A DNA stretch of 64,000 bases from Ursus arctos. Lineage: Eukaryota > Chordata > Mammalia > Carnivora > Ursidae. Shown here one piece after another: positions 35,970 to 47,442 of the stretch (position 1 is its first letter; each line of letters begins with the position of its first letter). The notes below the pieces were generated by a model. The model did no database searches and was not told where the DNA came from. It saw nothing but the letters and a program-made list of their open reading frames with translations. The translations under genes and the position numbers were made by a program. The DNA lies in the NCBI RefSeq assembly GCF_023065955.2, contig NW_026622952.1:31296313-31360312 (forward strand). The letters run 5' to 3'.

Positions 35970-37589
35970 ATGAGAACCCTGATATAAAAATAATTTTGTG
36001 ATGCCTGTTGAGATCTAGACGAAAGAACATTTTAAAAATTTGTTTTGGATTTTCTTTTAAATTAAACTCTTATTCCTAAATAGTTAAACCAATACAAAAA
36101 GATTCCCATTCTTCAAAGCAATCTGATATTAAAGTACTATAACAGTTTTCATGCTTTCTACATTTAGAACTTCATCCAAAAGAACCCAGAAAGATTGGGT
36201 TCTTATTCTGGTTCTATAATTATGGTTCTGTATTTTACTGGATAAACTATTCAATCTTTCAATACCTCAGTTGTATCATCTGTTACATGAATTTTTATGA
36301 CTTCCTAGTTCTGTAATTGTAGTCCATTTCCTATCCTAACCATGTGCAATCAGGTACAGATAATTTTATTTCCCTAGAATCAAAAAAGACAGCAAAACAT
36401 CACTTTGCAAGTTATTTTTCCTGCTTTAAAGCAAGACTGGAAAAGAGCCATCACATGTTGCAGTGAAACCCTGACCACTTAATCACACTATGAAAGCAGC
36501 CACCAAGCACCTGGCGAGGATGTCAGGAAAATTGTTAGTTTCCTGGGCATCCTGAACACATTTCTCCAGGCCTGCTTCCAAAATGAGTCATCATCCTTCT
36601 CTTTTCCATCTTGTTCTATGATATTCAGAGGATCACAGTCTTCTAGGTATCCTTACATAAGGATCCCTGCTGTATGTCAGTCCTTTCTTGTGCAGCACAC
36701 TATTTAACACTCCAGGATTTTTTCCCATTAAGTATTTCTGAATTCTGTGTTGTGGATCTGGTTTTTTTGCCTTGTATCTGTTACATGTTCCTATTTGCTT
36801 TCCGTTCTTCTTATTATGGGAACATCGTTTGACTTGAGGCTTGGCACATCCCACCTCCCCTGGAAAGTAACATTGTAGCGAGTATAAAGCATTTATTACA
36901 GGAAAGTCGTGAACATCACAGTGGCCTGTCATTGGAAATGACCTCAGTCTTCACTCAGTCTCACTGGCATTACAGTGAGATCCATTCATGATTTAGGTTT
37001 GGGAGTAACTAATAAGTTGCTCTTCTGTATATTTTTTAGAACAAAGGCTCACAGTGAACCCAACACCAAGCCCAACCCCACTATTAGCTCAAAATCTTTC
37101 AAGTAAATGAGATGCAAAAGAACCAAATCTCCAATCCACTTCTATATAAAATAAAGAGAAATAGTTTTCATTGTGGTAAACTGCATAATTGACCTAAACA
37201 GTAAATTAAAATTTCCTGCCATAGTATATAGTTCAGCAATTTTTCAGTCTCTTATAAGATTTTCTGATGGCCAGTGAGAAGGCATTAAATGTCAGAGGAG
37301 AAATTCAGTGCTGCTTTCTTGAGAATCGAATTGAACTAAAGGTGAAAAAGTTTTGAATGTTGCACTTTTAAAAGGTTTTTCACTCGCATGTGCATATAAA
37401 AACAGCAGAATCATTCATTTTCATGCTTTATATAAAACAGAAGATTTCAAAGGAACTTTGTGTTTTCAGGGCTGCTTCAGGCTCTCTGCCCAGACTTTCC
37501 AGGGATATGCACATACAGTGTCCGCTGCTTTAAGGAGCACTTCAGAGGAAAAGTTGGAGAAGCAGTGATTTAGTTGAAAGAATAATAAA
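35970..37589. other. Non-coding stretch with a weak MIR
   Basis: 36185-36300 may be a MIR in plus orientation ('cttattctggttctataatt', 'ttcaatacctcagttgtatc'). A 99-codon minus-strand ORF at 36633-36932 is rich in K, R and C and unlike the surrounding AT-driven frames, but it matches no family I recognise. Otherwise nothing. Confidence 0.45.
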
Positions 37590-37785
37590 CTTAGTACTGG
37601 AAGAACCGAGAACAAATTCTAGCTTTGATATTTACTAGCTATGTCACCTAAATTCTTAAAACTTAAATTTCTCCTTCTGCAAAATGGGGGGCATACTAGA
37701 AGTTTTTTAGGTAGATGAGAGGATTCAGCAAGTTAGTACATCTGAAATAACTTGAAAAGCGATGAAGTGCTATTTAAATAAAAAG
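37590..37785 (+). repeat. MIR SINE relic
   Basis: 'gatatttactagctatgtca', 'aatttctccttctgcaaaat' and 'gatgagaggattcagcaagt' are clear MIR landmarks in order. Confidence 0.75.
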
Positions 37786-38154
37786 TTTTGTTTGGAGCAA
37801 GATTAAAATACATATAAAAACCAAGGCTTATGTTGACAAAATATGCTATCTAAATATTGTATTTGCATATTGAGTTTTGCACACATCCCTTGATAGTCCC
37901 AGAACTTCATGCTATCTTGCTGCCATGCAGTCTCCCTCCCCCAAATTCCCTGAGGGCTTTGATGTTCAGTCTTGCTTTAGCAACTGGCATTTGTAGGTGT
38001 CATGTCTTATTTAACTGACTAATACCCTTGAGCTATTCACAAAGCAGCTGTTTTTCCTTTTTTTCCAACACCTTCTACATATAGACATTTAGTGAAAGCT
38101 TCCTGAATAAATAAAGGAATTAATGAATAACTGAAATTATAAACCTTCGCTTCA
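37786..38154. other. Non-coding stretch
   Basis: Nothing recognised apart from AT-rich sequence. Confidence 0.5.
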
Positions 38155-38370
38155 GTCTGTGGTTTCAGGAATCAGGCTGTCTGAGTATGAATCTCGCCTC
38201 CACCATTACTAGCTCTGTGTTCTTAGATAAATTATTTACCTAGGACTCAAAATGCCTACCCTAGAATATGGGAATTACAAGCATGTGTTTTTGAATATTA
38301 AATATGACTATATAAAGTGACCACATAACTTTTGGTACATGCTAAGGATTCAATAAATGGTAATTTCTAT
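38155..38370 (+). repeat. MIR SINE relic
   Basis: 'gtctgagtatgaatctcgcc', 'ccaccattactagctctgtg' and a terminal 'aaggattcaataaatggtaa' match MIR. Confidence 0.75.
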
Positions 38371-39244
38371 CAACGATAGCTGTGTAAATAGGAAAGAGGA
38401 AACGGTATGACATTTGTTACATGCTCTTATCTATAAAAGCACAGATTTTCTGCCATCTTCTAGAACTCATGGGTTTATGATTTAGTCTAAGCCAGATTTT
38501 AATTCATCTCTTTAAACAAAAACTTGCTGTGAGCACCTCTCCCCCACCACCTCACTCCTACTCTGCCTCCTTCAGTAGTTCCAGATCCTGGTTCTTTCCT
38601 ATCCACCCTGTCACTCCCTCCGTTCACTTCCACATGACTTAAGGCAATGCATTTTCAAGAACAACTACTTTGTTATGAAGATGCTTATTTTTATGTTAAT
38701 GGTCTTCAAAAAGATGTTCATAAATTATTGTTTTCACTTTTTAAATTTATTTCCATTTTAAGTAAACTGCTAGCCTAGCCATGCAAGTTTTTTAGTTCAG
38801 TTTGAATAATTCTTTGTGTAAAGTAGGTGTTCAATATAAGTTATTGATTGCTTTAAAAATGCTTCCCATCACCTCTACAAGTTACAAGAAAAGGGTATTT
38901 ATTCAAGCATAAAAAAAGAACTTCCTGACTACCATTAGATTCATAAAGAGTTGATCCACTGAGGCAGATTATCTTCTTTCCATGATGTCTGTAAAAATGG
39001 GAGAGGCGTTCAAATGATTTCAATAAGTTAAATGCTATTCTGATACACTGATATTAAATTAGCATGTCTTCTGGCCCCAGAATATAGGTCCAATTTTTTT
39101 AATAGAATATGAGGTATTAGGAGGAAATTGAAACTTTTCACACACAGAAAAGTTGGTAGTATATTATACTTCCTTTTGTAGTATTTTAGAGCCAAATATT
39201 TCACTCAATTCAAATCAAAGAAAAATAAAGTAATTAAACTGCTA
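38371..39244. other. Non-coding stretch
   Basis: No exon or named repeat. Confidence 0.5.
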
Positions 39245-39720
39245 TTCTGTTTCAGGTACCAGTCTAGAAACTGAAAAATGATAAGCCATGGACTTTTTTT
39301 TTCTCAAGATGCTGAAAGTCTATTTGAGAAGACAGCTATATAAAAAATACCACTCACCAATAAACGCATGCACTAAATAATAAACAATAAAGAGAGAAAG
39401 TCAGCATAGAGAAGTGACTGATTAGCTCTTTGGGAGATTCAGAGGACATACTTAATGATAACAGCTATCCTGGGTCTGAGTTTTGAAGGATTAATAGAAG
39501 GATGTCAGAGCGGGCCAGAAGGAGGTTTCCAAACAAATGGAACACGCAATTTGATAGAGTGGAAATTGCAAGAGATGAAAAGTGCAAGAGATAGGAAAGG
39601 GTCAGATTAGGGGAAGTTGCGTGGTTCAACCACAGAGATATGGGAGAAATAAGGCAGTAAATGAATATAAATCTCCAGAAATAGGCAGTTAGATATAAGC
39701 ACTGTTCTGACGAGCATTAC
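39245..39720 (-). mobile_element. L2 LINE fragment
   Basis: Inverted L2: 'caggtaccagtctagaaact', 'gataagccatggac', 'gctgaaagtctatttgagaa', 'gagttttgaaggattaatag'. No reading frame. Confidence 0.6.
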
Positions 39721-40329
39721 TACACGTGTTGCTTCTAATATAGTGCACCACCGAGATCAGGGCACAGGTGACATGATTCCTCCATTTGCCAAAGCACCGT
39801 GCACTAGCCTAGCATAACCACTTGGTACTTCACTGATGGCATTTTTCTCAACCTCCAATATCATAAATTTTATTTCAAAGGTAAGATACTTCTTCCTATC
39901 TGAAGAAGCAAAAAAGAGTTCTTTTAATTCCTGAACATGTGCTTGTTTCTGAGTTGTCTGTAAAAATCTGCCATCAGAAACTACAATCAACAATTTACAG
40001 TTCAAAGTATCAGAAAGGAAGAGCTTTCCCTAAATTTATTCTAATCAAAAGAAAGCCACCTGCAGTTACTCATGTGATAGGGTATCATGAAGCTGATTAA
40101 GGATGATTTGCTTCACTAAAAAGGCTTTCAGAAAAACAATTGCAAAAGTTGCAGCAGGCAAGGACAGAAGGGATTCTATTAAAATTATCTTTTGCTTGTT
40201 CTGTTTTGTGAAATATCCATCTTGGCAAAATAGTCAGTGAATATTAATTATTACAAGAAAGCATAATTCAGTAAATGGAGACTTGTCACTTAAAGAAAAA
40301 AAACCAATGGTGCGAAATCTTCTAAACAC
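39721..40329. other. Non-coding stretch
   Basis: Nothing recognised. The 82-codon ORF at 39757-40005 (-) has no family resemblance. Confidence 0.5.
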
Positions 40330-40624
40330 TCAGTGGTATCAGTATCTTTCTCAATTGCTAATGCTTTATCCTTTTCCAGGTTTGTCTCCATCCTTCCAAA
40401 TATATGAGAACTACTCTCCTGGAGACATTTTATTCCTAATCAGTAAACCCAGTAGCTCTTCTAAGCCTTGCAACTTGTACCCTTTGAGGCCACCACCCTC
40501 TCTCGCAAAATTCTTCTCCCTGACCTTTTCTCATAAACACTGGTCTTTCTAGCTATCCTTTTACTCCTTTACCCTTCCCAAGCAGACTCTTCCACTGAAG
40601 TCCAATTTTTTTCTTGTATCCTAA

Positions 40625-40659
<35 letters not shown>

Positions 40660-41290
40660 CATATATATATATTTAGCTTCTACACTTTAGCTACTTCTCT
40701 GCTGCCCTAAATCTTCCTGGTTTTTCATCTTACCCTACATTTTCAGCAGTCACAAGGGCATCAGATGGGGAATGTTCTGATGCTGGTTCCTCAAAACAAA
40801 TATAGCCAGAACTTAACATCACTTTGTAACCACATAGGCTTCTCTTTTTGGGCATCTCTCTCTCTGCTAATGGGGCTTCGCTCACAGATGCTGAAAATCT
40901 CAGAGAATGCTCTGTTTCTCTTCGTACCATTTCCTCCAAATCCAGGCTACTAATTTTAATGGAAATTCTTCGAAAGCAATAACTCTTCTAAGCTGTTCTT
41001 CCTTAAACTCCTAGTTTGACAATGGATTTCCGGGCCCCCATCTTCTCTTTCCTTTAAACTATCACACACAGTGCTGATATATTGATATTTTAAACATCCA
41101 TCTATTCAAAGTTTCAAATCTTCACTATTTTGCACAATGTCTTCATTAGCAATAAAAGCCTTATACTTTGACCCAACCACTCTTTCCACCATGACTTCCC
41201 AGGGCTGCCCACAATGTATTTTCGCCCATCATTAGTGCTACTCACTGTTTCAAGTTTAGCATCTTCTTTTACCTGCTCTTGGTTTTTTCC
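40330..41290 (+). mobile_element. Probable diverged L2 LINE sequence
   Basis: A pyrimidine-rich plus-strand stretch with the texture and some words of L2 ORF2 ('cttctctgctgccctaaatc', 'tgacccaaccactctttcca'), interrupted at 40621-40676 by an AT palindrome. Assignment is uncertain. Confidence 0.35.
40621..40676. repeat. AT-rich imperfect palindrome
   Basis: The sequence begins ctaaat and ends atttag, with alternating AT between and a single G (40645) and C (40660) placed symmetrically about a TA core. The left AT arm is 18 bp and the right arm 10 bp, so they pair with a slipped register. It is capable of forming a cruciform or hairpin. Confidence 0.9.
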
Positions 41291-41419
41291 CCCCCAAAAT
41301 TATTGTGCTTCAAAACCCAACTCCACATTCATATGCTATGCAATCATTAAGCTTCTCTTCAAACGCCGTATCTGGAATAGAGCTATCTATGCTTATGCAG
41401 ATTAGAAGGTAGTATTTCT

Positions 41420-41618
41420 GGGGCGCCTGGGTGGCACAGCGGTTAAGCATCTGCCTTCGGCTCAGGGCGTGATCCTGGCGTTGTGGGATCGAGCCCCACA
41501 TCAGGCTCCTCCGCTATGAGCCTGCTTCTTCCTCTCCCACTCTCCCTGCTTGTGTTCCCTCTCTCGCTGGCTGTCTCTATCTCTGTCAAATAAATAAATA
41601 AAATCTTAAAAAGAAAAA
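41420..41618 (+). mobile_element. Can-SINE, young ursid-type subfamily, perfect TSD
   Basis: Full-length and nearly identical to the copy at 11490-11694: the same 'gggcgcctgggtggcacagc' head, a CT-rich body, an (AATA)n tail and A-rich end. It is flanked by a perfect 16-bp TSD, agaaggtagtatttct, at 41404-41419 and 41619-41634. Confidence 0.96.
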
Positions 41619-41634
41619 AGAAGGTAGTATTTCT

Positions 41635-42124
41635 TCTAGCAGAGTTCATGGTCTGTAGCTGCGATGCAACATATGCCTTTTTATCTTACATGAAGAGAGT
41701 CATGGTGAAGCTAGATTATACATACTCCTTGGTATGGAGTGCAGGAAGGGAACACTAAGTTTTTTATTTTCCCGTGGGTTTTGAAATGTCTTTAAAGACA
41801 CCATAAAATTGACATTTAAGTTAATAATTGGTTTCTAGAGCTCTGTTGAATGCCTATCTTCAAGAATATAGGAAAAAAAGAGATTAGGCATTAATTTCTT
41901 TTTGATCCATTGGATGTCTAATATGTTAGAGTCTCTTTTCCCTTGATGATAGATTAACTCATGTTTTTAGGTCAGGATGGAGTCAACAACAGAATAAAGC
42001 CATTCTGTTGTCCTTTACTTACCCATATATGCTGCCATTCTACTTTTCAAATTACATGGATAGAAAAGAATAAGATAAAGAAATAGGAATTAAAATCTAT
42101 GTACTTGAATGGAATAGTACTAAA
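41635..42124. other. Non-coding stretch
   Basis: Nothing recognised. Confidence 0.5.
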
Positions 42125-42295
42125 AGTTTTCAAAAACTCTTACTCAGTAAACCATCACATTAACCATGTGGGTTAAGAAGATTGAGACACATTTTTGCAG
42201 GATGGGAAATTCATAATATTAATGGCTACTAGAACTTGAACTCAATGGTCTGACTCCAAATAAGGCCTGTATCCCTAAACCATTCCATCTCTGGT
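42125..42295 (-). repeat. MIR SINE relic
   Basis: Inverted MIR: 'atttttgcaggatgggaaat', 'actagaacttgaactcaatg' and 'gtctgactccaaataaggcc'. Confidence 0.62.
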
Positions 42296-43420
42296 GAGCT
42301 AAAATTTCTTTCATTCCCTAATTGCCACAAACTATGACTTTTCAAGTTGTACTTATTGTATAGCTTATCAATTGTACTTATTAATTATTATTAAATTATC
42401 TCTCAATTTTCTAAGATTTTATGGCAAAAAGTTGTAAATCATTTTTCTGTGTGGTAGTGACAAAATCAATTATAGGAATGTATTTCCTAACTACACATGC
42501 ACACATGTCACAAGAGCTAAAAGGAGTTTATCAAAATCTTAAAAAGACAGGTATGCAAGAATTATGAGGGAATTTCCAAGAATCCTTATCTGACTCTACT
42601 ATTTCCCCCTGGTGAAAGAGCCAATATAATAAGAATTCTGTGATTTCTATGTAGAATCAAATAATGTGTCTGAAAGACATTAGGCACTATGGAAAACAGG
42701 AGAACTTTCTTTAAAACTCAATTTAGCAATAATCTGAGTGCACAGCTTACATAAAGAATATACTCAACTTTTCAATTGCATCTTGATATTTCTATAAATT
42801 TTATAAATGTCATATAGGCAAAATGGTAAAACAACATATAGGTATACAAATATATAATCGCATAGATCATTATATAAATTTAATTTTTTAGGGGCACATA
42901 GTCTCAGATTATATTTGTTATAACCTTTGAACGTTCACTTTTATTTATCAATATAATTTTAATAAGGTAACATAATTCATTCACAAGAACTCATGAGTAG
43001 ATAAGTCCCAATTTCACCTCGTGATTTAAACAAAATAACTATTTCAGGTAGACAGCAGTTTCTTGAGTAAAAATATTCAAGAAGTAAGACAATTTACTTA
43101 TTTTGCATTATTTATACATGTTAACTCACAGATTTATGAGTGAACTCTAAATAGACAACACATTTTTATATAAAATAATAGCTTGAGGGAATGGATTATA
43201 TTTGTCTACTCTTTGTACCATATTTTAATAAAAACAGCAAAGATACTTCTTAGCAGTCAAAATCTGATATGAAATAATCCAAGCATAAGAGTGGATTTCT
43301 TGACTCTTTTTAAAGGAAGCAATTTCTGCTGATTCTTGTTGGGAAGTAATTTTATTATCATCCATGTACTGCAGATATTTTTTTAATCACTGCAAAGATG
43401 GCTTCAGAACATCTTTTTTC
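42296..43420. other. Non-coding AT-rich stretch
   Basis: No exon or named repeat. Confidence 0.5.
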
Positions 43421-43475
43421 AGCTTTATTGAGGTATAATTGACAAATAAAATTGTAAGATATTTACATTTAAACA
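43421..43475 (-). mobile_element. Old LINE-1 3' terminus fragment
   Basis: 'tttcagctttattgaggtat' and 'aattgacaaataaaattgta' are the inverted 3' end of an old L1. Only about 55 bp remains. It closely resembles the start of the long L1 at 45083. Confidence 0.65.
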
Positions 43476-45082
43476 ACAGAAGAGAAGAGGACACCATTAT
43501 TCTCTTTCAGCAGTGACAATGACATGGACTAATGGCAGGCATAAACTTGCATCATCGTATGATTATTCTCCCACTTCAGTTCTACAGGCAGTTGAGATCA
43601 TAGGCAGTATATTCCTGTGAATCATGCACTTTGTTGATCTCATGAGTAACAGTAGAAGTTATCCCTGACTTCCACTCCCTCTTTCCTTCCAAAGATTCTG
43701 TGGGTATCCAATCCCTTATGTTAAATTTCTTCTCATTTGAAATACCTCAAATGGCTGCTGTTTTACTAACTAAACACTGACTGATTCAGTTAGTTAGTAA
43801 TTAAATGTATATATTTACCTCATGGTCAGGGTCATTTTATTTCCAAATACACCGCTTCACTATCTGTGAGTCATTTATTATATTCCCATATCAGAAAAGA
43901 TTATTCAGTTCAATATACAAAAAAACTGATATACAACCAGAGATAGTTCTCAATTCAACTGACCCTTTGGTTCCAAGGATTATAATTATGACAACATAAA
44001 TTTTAACCCGGTCTTCACATAATCATTCTGGGTTGTGTCATTTATTTTATTAATTAAGGTACCTGATATATAGGAGCATAGTAAAATCTCAAAATAATAT
44101 TAGTCTTATTCAGGATTTCCCCACCGTGAGAGGTGGGTCCAACATGGCACTCACAACCCCATGAAGAAAAATCAGGATTTCTTTTTTTTCTTCAAAATCT
44201 TCTACGAGCATATTCCAGAGTTCTTGAATTAAGCTAGAAAATAAACTCAGTGTAGATGGGTGGTATCCACCCAAATAACGCTAATAAGTACAACAGTCCC
44301 AAATAAAATACAAATGTTGAAAGACCAAAAATCAAATCAGTTACTGACTAGCCTCCTTTTGAAAAAACACCTGTTTATAAAAGACCAGGACATGTTTACT
44401 TTTCCCACAGAGATCTGGATAAGAAAATACGTTGTGTTCTCAAATTCGAGTTCCAGTGCGTACAAGTGAAGTCAAGTAGTAATTCAGTCTTGGAGCAATA
44501 ATAGCCATCATCTGAAGAAAAGAAGGGTGGGAAGAAGAAGGAATTAGAGAAAGAAAAACATTTTAAAAGAAATTAATATAAGAATAAAAATGGGATAGTA
44601 GGAGAGAAGGAAAGAAGAAGGGAATGTAGAAAGAAAAATATGCTTATTTTAACAATGATTATAGGACGCAGTTAAATGCAGCTACTGTGATAAAATACTC
44701 AGGTGTTCACTATGACATCAACTTCTTGTCTGGGGCTCTTACATTTTGGAATGCATTTTATTTGAAACCTGCTCTAAACAAGAAAGGAACTAAGACCCCA
44801 TCTCTGAAAAAGAAACTAGGTTTGTTAGGTCCTAACAAAAATTAAGATTGTTTATCTTCAACCAAAGGGAAATATGAGATCTCATGTAAATAAAGTCAAT
44901 TTTTGGTATTATAACTTTATTTTGGGACAAAAATCTAAGGTCTTATGCGTCTATCAAAAGAATATAGAAAATAACTGTTTAACAAATACAGTCACTTTCC
45001 TGACAAAGGTATGCAGCTCTTTTTTTTTTAACAGATGAAACAATGAGTAGAAATTATAGAACAATGGACTTCTCTTGAATAG
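43476..45082. other. Non-coding stretch
   Basis: No exon or named repeat. A purine-rich patch lies at 44515-44640. Confidence 0.5.
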
Positions 45083-46107
45083 TAATTTTTTTTAATTTTG
45101 TGGCATATCTAACAAATAAAATTATAAGATATTTAAAATGTACAACATGGTAATTTGCTATACACACATATTGTGGAAGGATTCCCCCACCAAGTTAATT
45201 AACACATCCGTCACATCACATATTTACCTTTTCTCCCCGCTTTGGTGAGAACATTTTACTTCTATTCTCTCAGCAATTTTATTGTACAATACAGTGTTAT
45301 CAACTGTAGTCACAATATTATACATTAGCTCCTAAGACCTTATTCATCTTATAACTGAAAGTTTGTACCCTTTTACCAATTTCTCCCTATTTTCCCCACC
45401 TCCATCCCCTGGCACCCACTTTTCTACTCTCTGTTTCTAAAAGTTCAACTCTTGTTCTTTTTAAATATTCCTCATTAAGTGATACCATACAATATTTGTC
45501 TGTATTTTTTCTATCTCTCTGGCCCATTTCACTTAGAATAATGCCCTTCAGTTTAATCCATGCGGTCACAAATGTGTATATACATAAAATCTTACATTTT
45601 CTTTATTAATTCATCCACCAACAGACAGGTTTTTCTATACTTGGCTATGGTGAATAATGATGCTATGATATGGGAATACAGATATGTCTTCAAAATAATG
45701 ATTTCATTTCCTCTGGGTATATACCCAGAAGTGGAATTTCTGGATCATACGGTTGTTCTATTTAGTTTTTTAAAGGGAACTTCATATTGTTTTCCATAGT
45801 GGCTGTAAAAGTTTACATTTCCAAAAGCAGTGTACTGTGTTCCCTTTTTTCCAAATCCTTGCCAGAATTTATTACCTCCTGTTTTCTTGATAATAGCCAC
45901 CTTAACAGGTGTGAAATGATCTCATTGTGATTTTGATTTGCATTTCTGTGATGATTTGTAATGTTGAACACTTTTTCATGTACCTGTTGGCCATCTGTAT
46001 GTCTTCTTTGGAAAATATCTACTCACGTATTTGCCCCTTTTTTTTATTTCTTTCCTTTTTCTTCTATTGAGTTGTATGAATTCTTTGTCTATTTGGATAT
46101 TAACCTC

Positions 46108-46404
46108 TTATTGGATAGGTTTGCAAATATTTTTTCCCATTCCATAGGTTGTTTTTTCATTTTTTGATGCTTTCCTTCGCTTAGCAGAAACATTATAGTT
46201 TGATATAGTCCCACTCATTTCGTTTGCTTTTGTTGCCTTTACTTTTGGTGTCAAATCCAAAAATTCATTAGCAAGACTGATGTCAAGGAGCTCACCTACT
46301 ATGTTTTCTTCTAGGAGTTTTATAGTTTCAGATCTTACATTCAAGTCTTTAACCCATCTTAAGTTGACTTTTGTGAGTGGTGTAAGATAGGGACCCAGTT
46401 TCAT
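46108..46404 (-). pseudogene. LINE-1 ORF2 fragment
   Basis: A 98-codon remnant of the post-reverse-transcriptase part of L1 ORF2, aligning by eye with the N-terminal part of the fragment at 4124-5199 (MKLGPYLTPLTKVN compared with [14 protein letters not shown]). Stops or frameshifts break the frame on both sides. Non-functional. Confidence 0.82.
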
Positions 46405-47144
46405 TCTTTTGCATGGAGACGTCCATTTTTCCCAACAGCGTTTATTGAAGACATTGTCCTTTTCCTCTTGTGTATTCTTAGCTCCTTTACCATAAATAAA
46501 ACACTATGCATGAGTGGCTTTATTTCTGGACTCTCACATCTGTTCCAATTGATCTAAAAGTCTATTTTGATGGCAATACCATATTCTTCTAACTACTATA
46601 CCTTTTTAATATAGTTTTAAATCAGGAAATGTAATACCTCCACCTTTATTTTTCCTTCTCAAGATCACTTTGGTTATTTGGGGTTTTTTTGAGGTTCCAT
46701 ATAATTTTTAGGATTATTTGTTCTATTTCTATGAAAAATACTGTTGGAATTTTGGTAGGGACTACAGTGCACTTGTAGATGACTTTGGATAGTATGGACA
46801 TTTTAACATTAATTATTTCCATCAATGAACATGGGATATCTTGTCATTTATTTGTATCTTCTTCAATTTCTGTCATCAATGTCTTATAATTTTCAGTGTA
46901 CAGATCTTTCATCTCCTTGGTTAAATATATTCCTAGGTATTTTATTATTTTTGATGCTATTGTAAATAGAATTGTTTTCTTAATTTCTCTTTTTTATGGT
47001 TAATTGGCGTATAGTAACATGACTTACTTTTTGTATATTGATTTTGTATCCTGCATCTTTATTGAGGTTGTTTATTAGTTCTGAGATTTTTTAGTGAAAT
47101 ACTTAGGGTTTTCTTTTCTTTTTTAATCATTTTGTTTTATTGTA

Positions 47145-47328
47145 TTTTTTTAAAGATTTATTTATTTACTTTAGAGGTAGGGGAGGGACAGAGGGAGAAA
47201 GAGAATCTCAAGCAGACTCCCCGCTGAGTACAGAGCCCCACTCAGGGCTTGATCTCACTACCCTCAGATGATAACCTGAGCCAAAATCAAGAGTTGGACG
47301 CTTACCTGACTAAGCCACCAGGTGCCCC
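47145..47328 (-). mobile_element. Can-SINE inserted in the old L1
   Basis: Inverted Can-SINE: tail 'taaagatttatttatttact', body with 'aagcagactccccgctgagt', inverted head 'taagccaccaggtgcccc'. It interrupts the L1 between 'acttagggttttc' (47101-47113) and 'tttctatatataatatta' (47449). Clear TSD not found because a second SINE fragment adjoins it. Confidence 0.9.
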
Positions 47329-47334
47329 TTTAGG

Positions 47335-47442
47335 CTCCACACCCAATGCCAAGCCCAACATGGGGTTTGAACTCATGACCTTGAGATCAAGACCTGAGCT
47401 GAGATCAAGAGTCAGATGCTTTACCGAGACACCCAATGCCCC
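47335..47442 (-). mobile_element. Second Can-SINE fragment (head part only)
   Basis: An inverted Can-SINE head: 'ggggtttgaactcatgacct', 'gagatcaagacctgagctga', 'gatgctttaccgagacaccc'. The tail half is missing. It has the same orientation as its neighbour and directly adjoins it, so the pair could be two insertions or a rearranged dimer. Confidence 0.82.
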
